DNA of 64,000 bases, from NCBI GenBank assembly GCA_951799425.1, contig OX637401.1, positions 14,471,501-14,535,500 on the forward strand, given 5' to 3'. Each line of letters starts with the position of its first letter. The stretch's first letter is position 1. The notes beneath the pieces are model-generated. The model saw only the letters and a program-made list of their open reading frames with translations. It made no database searches and was not told the origin of the DNA. The translations under genes and the position numbers were made by a program. The DNA is from Ilex aquifolium (taxonomy: Eukaryota; Streptophyta; Magnoliopsida; Aquifoliales; Aquifoliaceae). Below are positions 23,613 to 36,674 of the stretch, piece after piece.

Positions 23613-26600
23613 AATAATAATAATTATTATTATTATATATGTTTTTTTATTATATGACCAGTCCGACCAGTTGACCCAACGATTGAACTAGTGAACCATT
23701 GACCCTGTCTCTTTGCCGGTTCGATAACCGATTCGGTTAATATTTATATCCCAAAGATTCTTGTGGGTAAAAATATATTTTACCCAAATACACCCCAATT
23801 TAATTATTTAAACCCATAAAAAATGTGAGTTTATTTAAGATGGTGTATGTAGTGTGGGGCCCAAAATATATATCCAAATATGAGTATAAGAGAAATAAGA
23901 TAGGCCCAACATTATTTTTTCTAATCACACTTTCCTAAAGCAAACGCAAAACCGACTTTCCTAAAGCAAACACAAAACCCACTTTCCTAAAGCAAACACA
24001 AAACCCACTTTCCAAAAACAAACACACCCCTAGTAATCGTGTGTTTTGGTTTGGTAATCGTGTGTTTCTGTTTTTTTTTGTTTTCACTTTTTGTTAAAAA
24101 AAAACGATAACATGTTTGGAGAGTATTTTTTTTTTTTTTTGGCCTGGTCTGTTTTTTAAACAATCCCAAATTTTAAAAACATGAAAATAGGTGTTTTTAA
24201 AAACTAGTGTTATCAGAATCGGACTGGACCGACCGGTCCAACCGTGAACCGGGATCTTAACCGGTCCGGTTCACTAGTTAAACCGGATAAGGAAGGGAAC
24301 CAAATAAAAACCGTCAAACCAGCCTGTTTTTGGAGAAAACCGTGAACCACACGGTTTTTTAAAACCGGACGATTTGAAGTCAATAAAACAAAAAGAAAAA
24401 TTTGAACAGTTCAATTTTTATTTGGGCCATTTTTTTGATTTGACCCAAATATCGCAGAAGGCAGCGACTTCTTCTCACCAGCAACAGCGAGGCAGCGACG
24501 TCTCAGGTGACACTCAGGCGACAACTCAGACGTCCATCGAGGCTGTTCAGTACTCAGGCGCACTCAGGCGATCACTCAAACGACCAAGGAAGCAGCGATT
24601 ACTGCAAATGGAGTTTCTAATCGCCTTGCTGCTCAGGCTGTGTCGTGTGGGAATTCTATGGATTTTTCGGTGGGATTGAAGCTTCCAGCTGAGGTGGGTC
24701 TTCCTCTGCTTAAGGATCAACAGGTTTTTCTAGTTTTACGTAAACGGGAAAGGGTGGTATTTGATGATAATGGCTAAGGGATGTGATGATATTGCTGTTT
24801 GCTCTTTTTGCCTGAAGTTAATGTTTATTTGTTTGAAATTGTGATGAAGTGTGAGGATGTTATGAAGAATCTGTTCTGGGGGCAGCTACTTAGTGTTTTG
24901 CATTAAAGTTTTTGGTTGTTTTTTATAGATGTTTGTGCCTTATGTTGCTTTGGGTTGTTCTGTTAAGGCTTCTTTGCCTTACTTTTGCTTCTTGTAAATT
25001 TTGCTTTGTTAACAAATAAAGTTTTATTTCAAAAATTAATACTAATTATTATTATTATTATTATTATTATATATTTTTTATTTTTTTATTATATGATTGG
25101 TCCGACTAGTTGACCCGACGGTTGAACTAGTGAATCATTGATCCGGTCTCCTTGCCGGTTCGATGACCAGTCCGATTAATATTTATATCCCATAGATTCT
25201 TGTGGGTAAAAATATCTTTTACCCAAATACACCCCAATTTAATTATTTAAATCCATAAAAAATGTGAGTTTATTTAAGATGGTGTATGTAGTGTTCGGCC
25301 CAAAATATATATCCAAATATGAGTATAAGAGAAATAAGATCGGCCCAATATTATTTTTTCTAATACCACTTTCCTAAAGCAAACTCAAAACCGACTTTCT
25401 TGAAGCAAACACCAAACCCACTTTCCTAAAGCAATCACAAAACCGACTTTCCTAAAGCAAACACAAAACCCACTTTCCTAAAGCAAACACGCAAACACAC
25501 CCCTAGTAATCGTGTGTTTTCATTTGGTAATCGTGTGTTTCTGTTTTTTTTTTTGTAAAACAAAAACCATAAAATGTTTGGAGAGTGTTTTTTTTTTTTT
25601 TTTGGACTAGTCTGTTTTTTAAACAATCCCAAATTTTAAAAACATGAAAATAGGTGTTTTGAAAAATCATTGTTATCAAAATCGGATTGGACCGGCCGGT
25701 CCGACCGGTTCAATCGTGAACCGGGATCTTAACCGGTCCGGTTGACTAGTTAAATTAGATAAGGAAGGAAACCGAATAAAAACCACCAAACCGACTGGTT
25801 TTTGGAGAAAACCGTGAACCTTACGATTTTTTAAAACCGGACGGTTTGAAGTTAATAAATCTAAAAGAAAATTTTAAACGGTTCAATTTTTATTTGGGCC
25901 ATTTTTTTGATTTTGCCCTAAATCTCGCAGAAGGAAGTAGCTTCTTCTCACCAGCGACAGGGAGGCAGCAACATCGAGGCAGGCGATGTTCAGGCGACAA
26001 CTCAGGCGTCCATCGAGGCTGTTCAGTACTCAGGTGCACTTAGGTGATCACTCAGATGACCAAGGAAGCAGCGATTACTGCAAATAGAGTTGCTGATCGC
26101 CTTGCTGCATAGGCTGTGTCATGTGGGAATTCTATGGATTTTTCGGTCGGATTGAAGCTTTCAGCTGAGGTGGGTCTTTCTCTGCTTAAGGATCAACAGG
26201 GTTTACCAGTTTTACGTAAACGGAAAAGGGTGGTATTTGATGATAATGACTAAGGGTTGTGCTGATATTGTTGTTTGCTCCTTTTGCCTGAAGTTAATCT
26301 TTATTTGTTTGAAATTGTGATGAAGTGTGAGGATGTTATGAAGAATCTGTTCTAGGGGCAGCTACTTAGTGTTTTGCATTAGAGTTTTTAGTTTTTGGTT
26401 GTTTTTGATAGGGGTCTATGCCTTAAGTTGCTTTGGGTTGTTCTGTTAAGGCTTATGTGTCTTACTTTTGCTTCTTGTAAATTTTGCTTTGTTAACAAAT
26501 AAATTTTTAAAAATATTTTTATATTTTTTAATTATATGACCGGTCCGACCAGTTGACCCGACGGTTGAACTAGTGAACTATTGACCCGGTCTCCTTTCCC

Positions 26601-27484
26601 GTTCGATGACCGGTCTGGTTAATATTTATATCCCATAGATTCTTGTGGGTAAAAATATCTTTTACCCAAATACACCCCAATTTAATTATTTAAACCCATA
26701 AAAAATGTGAGTTTATTTAAGATGGTGTATGTAGTGTTGGGCCCAAAGTATATATCCAAATTTGAGAATAAGAGAAATAAGATAGGCCCAATATTATTTT
26801 TTCTAATCACGTTTTCCTAAAGTAAACGCAAAACCGACTTTCCTAAAGCAAACACAAAACCCAATTTCCTAAAGCAAACACAAAATCCACTTTCCTAAAA
26901 CAAAACACACCCCTAGTATTCGTGTGTTTTCGTTTGGTAATCGTGTGTTTCTATTTTTTTTTATGTTTTTGTTTTCACTTTTTGTAAAAAGAAGACGATA
27001 ACATGTTTGGAGATTTTTTTTTTTTTTGGACTGGTCTATTTTGTAAACAATCCCAAATTTTAAAAACATGAAAATATGTGTTTTTAAAAACCATTGTTAT
27101 AAGAATTGAACAGGACCGACCGGTTCGACCATTTCGACCGGTTCAATCATGAACTGGGATCTTAACCGGTCCAGTTGACTAGTTAAATCAGATAAGGAAG
27201 GGAACCGAATAAAAACCACCAAATCGGCCGATTTTTGGAGAAAACCATAAATCAAACGATTTTTTAAAACCGGACGGTTTGAAGTCAATAATTGGCCGGT
27301 TCAATTTTTATTTGGCCCATTTTTTTGATTTTTCCCAAAATCTCGCGGAAGGCAGCAGCTTCTTCTCACCAGCGACAGGGAGGCAGCGACTACGAGGCAG
27401 CTTCATCTCAAGCGACAACTCAGGCGTCCATCGAGGTTGTTCAGTACTCAGGCGCACTCAAGGGATCACTCAGACGACCAAGGA

Positions 27485-29642
27485 TGTAACACCCCAACTC
27501 GGGGTACAATATCTGTAATCCCTGCTTATTATTGTCATACACCTTTCTTTATGTAAAAATAAGCATATAAAAAAATAATAATCATATAATCCCTTAGTGG
27601 TACGGCTTGCCATGAGTCCTGCTTATTTACAAACCATAATATTGATCTCAAGAATATGACATAGAATAATACAATTTAAATTTAAAGGTCATATTAAAAT
27701 AAACCCCATGATGACATCTCAATCGACCCTCTAGACTCGGCAGTGGACTCCTCACGTCTTTATGGTTTTTCCTGAAAAGTCATTAAGACCATTAGTAAAA
27801 GCAAATATGCAATTAATATTTAAGAGCATAACAAGTGATAAATGAAACTTTATTTATTTAGGAACAACCTTAACCACGAATTAGATATTTACTTTCAAAT
27901 TACACTTCACCTCATACACATTTGTTTACATCGCATAGGCATAACCTGTATATATCACATCGACCAAATATACAGCACATATATCTACTTCCACATAATT
28001 AAATTATTCCTCACAAAGAATACCCTACACGCACACAAACTAATTGCCTTGTAAACAACAACCGCCACACAGACTATATTTAGTTGTGCAAGTTTTTGCG
28101 CCACATAGGCCACATGTATCGCAAGCTTGTAACACCTCATAGATATCATTCATCAGTGGGACAACCCAAACCACATTAATGGTTTTCCTTCAGATGACCC
28201 ACATCACAGAGAGTTTTTGATCACGTTACTTAGACGACTCCACCACATAATCAAATCCCGTCACATAAACAACTCAAGCTATATAAATACTTCATGTTAC
28301 TTAGACCACTGAAATCACATAATCCTCTCTCGTCATTTAAACGACTCTCGTAATGTACCGTGAGTCCCTGATCAATTAATTATTCCCAACAATAACCATA
28401 GTAAAAACATATGCTTAAAAGTCTAATAAATTATCACAAAAAGTTGTAGGGTGGTGCACCTACCTTGCTTGGAATTCTACCTTGTAGATGACCCGTCTGC
28501 CAGAACTTTGAGTGAGGCGTACTTTGAGGTGTTCGCCTCCAGGCCTAGCACACCCAATATTTGCAATTCCACTCAGACATTAATACGTAATAATGCTCAA
28601 GTTTGAAATAGTTTATTCGAACCGAGTTTAATTATCAACTCGAGTCGAATTAAATAATCCATTCGCATCGAGTAAAATTATCTACTCGAATCGATTAAGC
28701 TAGTAGCTTAATAATCAATTCGTGTCGAATTAAATAATCCATTCCTGTCGAGTAAAATTATCTACTCGAATCGATTGAGCTAGTCTTCTCAAATCTGTTA
28801 AAATAATATTTATTTGAACCAATTACACTAAATTAAACATTTCCCATATAATTGCAAATACAAAAGTATACTTGAATTTACTCCATTTTCTATAAAACCA
28901 TAAAATTACATACTTTCTTGCAATTAAATTATATCCATGAATTTATGAAAGTTAAAGAACAATTACCACAAGCATCACATTTAACCCACATGCAATACCC
29001 AAATACATACACTAGAATGTATCCATACATTCAAGAGGAGAGAAAGTAGATTATATGACTAAGCTTACCTCTTGTATCCACTTCCTTCACCACCAAGCAC
29101 CATCACTTGTCTTCCACCATTAAGCCCACCACCAAGCTCCAACATTTCCCCCTTCTAGTCTTGGCCGAAATTCTCAAGTGCAAGACCCCTTTTCTTTTTT
29201 TTCTTTTTCTCTCTCCTTTTCCTTAGCCTTGCATGTGACCTTGTTGTTTTTCTTTCTCTTTTTGTTCACTCTCCCTCACTCTCGGTTTTTAGCCAAGAAG
29301 AACACACACACACCATTTTATCTTTTGCACACACACACGGCTACACTCAAGTTACACACACACACGTCTTCACTCTAAAACACACACACTCACACTCGGC
29401 ACTCACACACATAGCCACTTAACAGCCCACATGACTCACCAACTTCATATGCCAACAAATGTAAAAATGGTGCATGCAAAGTTAATAATTATGCTTGCCT
29501 CCCCCTAAATTCTTAAGTGATTTCAAAATCAACCCAATACTATTTTCATACACAAAATTCCATCTAATAACTAATTTCACATAATTGCAATTAGTCCACA
29601 TGATTATACTAATATGTATGCAATGTATGATTGGGTCTCACA
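27485..29642 (-). repeat. LTR (3' LTR in element orientation)
   Basis: Starts TGTAACACCCCAACTC and ends GGGTCTCACA on the + strand. It contains an 80-bp direct duplication (the block beginning near 28641 recurs at 28721) and CA-rich microsatellites near 29300-29410. Small ORFs here recur identically in the other LTR and are not genes. Confidence 0.95.
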
Positions 29643-29655
29643 ACTCTCCCCCACT
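29643..29655 (-). promoter_or_regulatory. Polypurine tract
   Basis: The minus strand reads AGTGGGGGAGAGT directly before the downstream LTR, preceded by a GAGGACGAAATTTTT motif that is common at this place in chromoviruses. Confidence 0.85.
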
Positions 29656-29677
29656 AATAAAAATTTCGTCCTCGAAA

Positions 29678-30190
29678 TTACTTACCTGGACTAAACAAAT
29701 GTGGATATTGAGTTCGCATACTCTCTGCAGTCTCCCATGTTGCTTCCTCTACTGAGTGACTACGCCACAACACCTTTACCAACGGTATCGTCTTCGTGCG
29801 TAATACCTTCTTTTTTCTACCCAAAATCTGAACCGACTGCTCTGCATAAGTCAAATCCTCAGCTAATTCCATCGGTTCTGAAGTCAACACATGTGATGGA
29901 TCAGGCAAATACTTCCGTAGCATAGACACATGGAATACATCACGCAACCTGGACAACTCTACTGGTAACTTCAACCGGTATGCAACAACTCTAATCCGCT
30001 CTACGATGCTGTATGGACCAATATACCTAAGGGCCAACTTTCCTTTCCTGCCAAAATGAATGACCCCCTTCCAAGGTGATACCCGTAGAAATACTCGTTC
30101 ACCCACCTTGAATTTCAAGTCACGTCGGCGATTGTCTGCATAACTCTTTTGCCTACTTTGTGCACTCCGTAATCTTTCCTGTCTCGTTGG
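29678..30190 (-). pseudogene. Chromovirus integrase C-terminus with chromodomain-like tail
   Basis: The open frame encodes the end of a Ty3/gypsy polyprotein. Upstream codons to about 30190 read SAQSRQKSYADNRRRD, followed by FKVGERVFLRVSPWKGV, then LRYIGPYSIVERI, VFHVSMLRKYLPD and the chromodomain-like end IPLVKVLWRSHSVEEATWE ... TQYPHLF, then a stop. This matches the terminal 165 or so residues of Tekay-type chromovirus polyproteins. There is no start codon of its own and no catalytic integrase core, so it is a leftover 3' coding stub, kept possibly because sequences near the 3' end are needed in cis. Confidence 0.85.
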
Positions 30191-33100
30191 TCATAATTTT
30201 CACATAACCTCTCAACAACGTTATGTTAGCAAATTAATCTACACTTTAAATAATTATTTAATGTAACATATTACATTTCTTAACATGTCCAACAAAACCA
30301 GATTAACATATACACATACATATACTCAATTTTAGAGAATCTTATAAACCTTTTACAAACTCATATATATCCACCAGTCATTCTCTTACTACATATTCTC
30401 GTAATTTGTTCGTACAATATTATTCTATCATTATCAAGAGAGATTCAACTAAAGCATTTGAATCATTTACCTCTAAAACATATAGTTCGATGATGTTATC
30501 ATCTCTCGTGTTCACAATTACATATTAATTGTAGGTAACTTGCCTCGGAATCATAGCTACATTTTTACACTATGATATGTTTACAATCTTCCTTTTCTCA
30601 TCCAAAGTCACATTTTATTTAGATTAATATTCACATCATATAAGAATTGATATTGCATACAACAAGTCCTCATATAACATTGTAATCAATTGAAAATAAA
30701 CTGATAGACCTCATTGTCCACCCTTAATACTCCTGGTTTGGGAAATTCTATTTTCAACATTCTTAAGTTAGGTTCACACAACTATCTTATCTACTACCTT
30801 TAGCCATAACTTTCGTGTATTAGTTATGTGTACAACAATCCTCAACTACATATTCATCACACCGATACGTTATTCCATAGTAAAATTTTCGATACCAGCG
30901 GTACCTACAAACAAAAAATAAAATCCTTATATTTTAGCATAACCAACCCCCACATTAACATGTTTCTACAACAAATTTTGTTGTTTTTTTTTTGAAAGGT
31001 CATAAACATAACAAGATAAACTTAGTGGAATTAAATTTCACAAATGTAGCAGAGTTTTATACTCCAAAAAAATAATCATAGAACTGGTATTACCAGTATT
31101 AATATCTTTCCATTTGATCTGACAAATATACTTTTCTTATATACCCATTATGTACTTCCATACTAGCAAATCAAACTTTCAACACATTTTATCCATATAT
31201 ATACCAACCTCACATTATTCTTTCAATTGTCTACTTGGTTTTATTTTTCCCCATTATCGATTTCTACTTAAGTTAGATATCCATTTTAAGATTATCTAGA
31301 AATCCAACACGCATCAATGCACATAACCATGAAATTCAAAAGACATAGGTATGTCTACCTATATATACGACACCAATCATTTAACTATTCTTCAGAACAT
31401 TTCATTTGCCTTCTCATGTAATTCTTATTTCAGTTATCTCCATTTCTCAAGTATATACTTGTATTAGAACTTCATAAATTCAATTTCATAAACAATTTGT
31501 TCTAGTAAAACCTATTCACGAGTTTCCATAATTATAGATATTTATACTACTAAATCAATTCCAGCAGTAAGTGTCGTAATTCCCAATTCATTCATTCTCA
31601 TTCATCTGCACTGTTAAATTTATTATATCATAATCACCACATTAGTGGTTATGATAATGATTATAATCAACCACCATACTGATTTCAATCATCCACTTAA
31701 TACATACTATATAACATAATATAATTACACCATAAGTTATTCTTCCATAATCATGTTTTATCACAACATCACCGCTTTTATCTTTCATTTCCTTCCTTCA
31801 AACTAAAGTGTTTTACCTTACAAATTACCATACACAGGAACAACTTCATGATCAAGAAAATTAGATGTTCATTCATGGATAAACATATCAATCTTTGGTT
31901 GGATGTCATGGTATCATGATTCATCCATATCAATCTTATAAATTCGCATCTGCCATTAAATCGATATCACCTTGCCACTAAGGCAATATATTAGCCATCA
32001 AGGCTATATTTCTCAATTATAACATCATCTCATCAAACATTTGATAGATAAAAACTCATAAGTCATCATAGATGGTCTTAACATACATATATCCGTTCAT
32101 GAGCTCTTATACATGGCATTCATACGTGTATATCAATTATATATACACATACATAAGTCATTATTTATGACAATCACACAATTTCACCACTAAGGTCGTA
32201 GCTTAGCCATTAAGGCTATATCTTCTTTTTAGCATAACCTGCCACAAAGGCTACATCTGCCATTATGACAAATAACACAACTAAGATCACACAATTACCT
32301 ATATAGATACATCTGCCATTAAGACAATGTCATCTCTCCACTAAGGCAATTACATTAGCCGTCATAGATAGCTTTCATATCTACACATTCATTAACCATT
32401 CTATATGGCATTCACATTAACACATCCATAAATTATTATATATGACATCCAGATATATATTCATCCATAAGCCATCATATATGGCATCCACGTATATACA
32501 TTTGCCACTAAGGCCGTTCTCGCCACTAAGGCTAAACACTTGCCTTTAAGACAATATCTGCCATCAAGGCATAATTCGCCAATAAGACATAATTCGTCAC
32601 TAAGATCATATATCCGTCACTAAGACAACAACCTAGCCATTAAGACTATATGTCAATAAGGCATCCGCCACTAAGGCACCAATTGCCACTAAGGCCACAC
32701 AATCACCCTTTTAGGGTTGCACTAGCAAATAGACTATTCACTTACCATTTGAGATAATTCAACAATCATATTATCTTTAACTGTCAATAGTCCACACACT
32801 CGCTTTTTATTAACAATCAACATTAGTCATAAAGACTAACTTATTCTCAACGCTACATAACATATTCACATTTCCATCTTTAAGTTCATATTCAACTCAC
32901 ATATATATTAATACCACATAAGCATATTCTTACTATGATCAATTATATAGAAAAACCACTCACATATAACACCACGTTAACCACAGAAAAGTTAAATCCA
33001 CCACTTAAATAACAGCAGTCTATAACACCACGCTTCCGTCATACCAGAATATCTCACAAACTATAATCTTACACACAAGTGAAAAGAAAATCATATAATT

Positions 33101-34059
33101 AGACAATCAAATGTCAACTCAAATAGACATCACAATATAGCATTTTCCTTTTAATCTTTAAGTTTATTCCGCTTTCAAAATACTAGTTAACATCGACATC
33201 ACTATCGTTATCTCTACCTGTTACTTATCATCACAAATTTCAAATAAATATTCTCCATATATGCGTTATGCACTAGATATGCATATATGATTATTAGATC
33301 AACCCATTTATAATCCATTTCCAAAGCGATATTACTGATCCACTCAAGCCTCACCTGCTAATTATGTCATCGTAACCAAACTATGTTTTTAAGAAAATGA
33401 AGTTGAACTGAAATTTGAATACCATAAAAAACTTTAGGAAAATAGACGGATGAAAACCGAAAACTCTACGCCAAAATCAGCAAACCAAAATCCCATAATA
33501 AATTACTTCCTTATACTCAATCGCAGATATTTTCCTTTGAGTTTAAAAACATAGGATCTTGGGAATACTCATAACAATATTATTACTACTTTTTCACTTT
33601 TGACACTTTCACAAATTGATTGGAACTAATCTGTACGGTCACCAAAAGTTCAATTATCAGATATTGAAGTTGTCAAGAATTATTTTGTAATCCATCATTA
33701 ATTTCCAAGTTTCTTTGTTAATAAACTAGTCACAAACAAACCACTTAACTTACCACACACATTCTCTGCTTAGGTAGTTACCTGTATTTTCATTCGTAAT
33801 TCAATAAATCTAATCTACCGTGTTTTCTTCCACACCGTAATTTCAGATATACTCTGAAATACATTATACACATTCTATAACCACCACCCCCTGTTGACGT
33901 TGTCTGCCACGTTCCTCACCCATAAAATTCTAAATTAACATTATTAGATATACACGTACATAACATTAGCATCTAAATGTTTAACTCTACAATACATAGA
34001 CACCCTAAACTGTCCACTGCCAATCTAAACACACTTGTCTACAGAACCTATAAATCTAT
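30191..34059 (-). other. Non-coding interior of the LTR element (LARD-like)
   Basis: About 3.9 kb of AT-rich sequence takes the place of gag and most of pol. No ORF above 60 codons with recognisable domains was seen on either strand. This makes the element resemble a large retrotransposon derivative that must borrow enzymes from a relative. Confidence 0.75.
31960..32705. repeat. Degenerate short repeats, GCCACTAAGGC type
   Basis: The motif GCCA(C/T)(T/C)AAGGC(A/T), with spacers of 5-25 bases, recurs roughly twenty times, densest at 32500-32700. Interspersed are ATATATGGCATTC-type blocks (32100-32490). Spacing is irregular, so it is a diverged or composite satellite inside the LTR element interior. 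Confidence 0.6.
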
Positions 34060-34071
34060 GCTCTGATACCA
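34060..34071 (-). promoter_or_regulatory. Primer-binding site (initiator Met-tRNA type)
   Basis: On the minus strand the sequence is TGGTATCAGAGC, the standard plant PBS complementary to the 3' end of tRNA-iMet. It lies five bases inside the LTR and fixes the element orientation. Confidence 0.92.
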
Positions 34072-34076
34072 AAAAT

Positions 34077-36234
34077 TGTAACACCCCAACTCGGGGTACA
34101 ATATCTGTAATCCCTGCTTATTATTGTCATACACCTTTCTTTATGTAAAAATAAGCATATAAAAAAATAATAATCATATAATCCCTTAGTGGTACGGCTT
34201 GCCATGAGTCCTGCTTATTTACAAACCATAATATTGATCTCAAGAATATGACATAGAATAATACAATTTAAATTTAAAGGTCATATTAAAATAAACCCCA
34301 TGATGACATCTCAATCGACCCTCTAGACTCAGCAGTGGACTCCTCACGTCTTTATGGTTTTTCCTGAAAAGTCATTAAGACCATTAGTAAAAGCAAATAT
34401 GCAATTAATATTTAAGAGCATAACAAGTGATAAATGAAACTTTATTTATTTAGGAACAACCTTAACCACGAATTAGATATTTACTTTCAAATTACACTTC
34501 ACCTCATACACATTTGTTTACATCGCATAGGCATAACCTGTATATATCACATCGACCAAATATACAGCACATATATCTACTTCCACATAATTAAATTATT
34601 CCTCACAAAGAATACCCTACACGCACACAAACTAATTGCCTTGTAAACAACAACCGCCACACAGACTATATTTAGTTGTGCAAGTTTTTGCGCCACATAG
34701 GCCACATGTATCGCAAGCTTGTAACACCTCATAGATATCATTCATCAGTGGGACAACCCAAACCACATTAATGGTTTTCCTTCAGATGACCCACATCACA
34801 GAGAGTTTTTGATCACGTTACTTAGACGACTCCACCACATAATCAAATCCCGTCACATAAACAACTCAAGCTATATAAATACTTCATGTTACTTAGACCA
34901 CTGAAATCACATAATCCTCTCTCGTCATTTAAACGACTCTCGTAATGTACCGTGAGTCCCTGATCAATTAATTATTCCCAACAATAACCATAGTAAAAAC
35001 ATATGCTTAAAAGTCTAATAAATTATCACAAAAAGTTGTAGGGTGGTGCACCTACCTTGCTTGGAATTCTACCTTGTAGATGACCCGTCTGCCAGAACTT
35101 TGAGTGAGGCGTACTTTGAGGTGTTCGCCTCCAGGCCTAGCACACCCAATATTTGCAATTCCACTCAGACATTAATACGTAATAATGCTCAAGTTTGAAA
35201 TAGTTTATTCGAACCGAGTTTAATTATCAACTCGAGTCGAATTAAATAATCCATTCGCATCGAGTAAAATTATCTACTCGAATCGATTAAGCTAGTAGCT
35301 TAATAATCAATTCGTGTCGAATTAAATAATCCATTCCTGTCGAGTAAAATTATCTACTCGAATCGATTGAGCTAGTCTTCTCAAATCTGTTAAAATAATA
35401 TTTATTTGAACCAATTACACTAAATTAAACATTTCCCATATAATTGCAAATACAAAAGTATACTTGAATTTACTCCATTTTCTATAAAACCATAAAATTA
35501 CATACTTTCTTGCAATTAAATTATATCCATGAATTTATGAAAGTTAAAGAACAATTACCACAAGCATCACATTTAACCCACATGCAATACCCAAATACAT
35601 ACACTAGAATGTATCCATACATTCAAGAGGAGAGAAAGTAGATTATATGACTAAGCTTACCTCTTGTATCCACTTCCTTCACCACCAAGCACCATCACTT
35701 GTCTTCCACCATTAAGCCCACCACCAAGCTCCAACATTTCCCCCTTCTAGTCTTGGCCGAAATTCTCAAGTGCAAGACCCCTTTTCTTTTTTTTCTTTTT
35801 CTCTCTCCTTTTCCTTAGCCTTGCATGTGACCTTGTTGTTTTTCTTTCTCTTTTTGTTCACTCTCCCTCACTCTCGGTTTTTAGCCAAGAAGAACACACA
35901 CACACCATTTTATCTTTTGCACACACACACGGCTACACTCAAGTTACACACACACACGTCTTCACTCTAAAACACACACACTCACACTCGGCACTCACAC
36001 ACATAGCCACTTAACAGCCCACATGACTCACCAACTTCATATGCCAACAAATGTAAAAATGGTGCATGCAAAGTTAATAATTATGCTTGCCTCCCCCTAA
36101 ATTCTTAAGTGATTTCAAAATCAACCCAATACTATTTTCATACACAAAATTCCATCTAATAACTAATTTCACATAATTGCAATTAGTCCACATGATTATA
36201 CTAATATGTATGCAATGTATGATTGGGTCTCACA
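34077..36234 (-). repeat. LTR (5' LTR in element orientation)
   Basis: The same 2,158 bp as the left copy, with one base difference noticed at LTR position 255. Transcription of the element would start in this copy and run on the minus strand. No promoter element was assigned with confidence. Confidence 0.95.
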
Positions 36235-36631
36235 AAGGAAGTAGCGATTACTACAAATGGAGTTGATGATCGCTTTGCTGCTCAGGCTATGTAGTGTGGG
36301 AATTCTATGGATTTTTCGGTGGGATTGAAGCTTCTAGCTGAGGTGGGTCTTGATCTGCTTAAGGATCAACAGGGTTTACAAGTTTTACGTAAACGAAAAA
36401 GGGTGGTATTTGATGATAATGACTAAGGGCTATGCTAATATTGTTGTTTGCTCCTTTTGCCTATTTGAAATTGTGATGAAGTGTGAGGATGTTATGAAGA
36501 ATCTGTTCCGGGGGCAGCTTCTTAGTATTTTGCATTAAAGTTTTTGGTTTTTGGTTGTTTTTTATAGGCGTCTGTGTGTTGTGTTGCTTTGGGTTGTTCT
36601 GTTAAGGTTTCTGTGCCTTACTTTTGCTTCT

Positions 36632-36674
<43 letters not shown>

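Larger units (their letters stand above)
27485..36234 (-). mobile_element. Non-autonomous Ty3/gypsy chromovirus (Tekay-like) LTR retrotransposon, 8.75 kb
   Basis: Two direct repeats of 2,158 bp (27485-29642 and 34077-36234) start TG and end CA and are flanked by AAGGA at 27480-27484 and 36235-36239, a 5-bp target duplication. In minus orientation a primer-binding site complementary to initiator Met-tRNA follows the upstream LTR, and a purine tract precedes the downstream LTR. The 4.4-kb interior keeps only the integrase C-terminus with a chromodomain-like tail; gag, protease, reverse transcriptase and RNase H are absent. By eye I found a single difference between the LTRs (27739 G versus 34331 A), so the insertion is recent. 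It sits inside one unit of the tandem array. Confidence 0.95.

Noticed and set aside
27842-28054. 70-codon ORF, identical at 34434-34646
   Set aside because: Lies within the LTR and is duplicated only because both LTRs are present.
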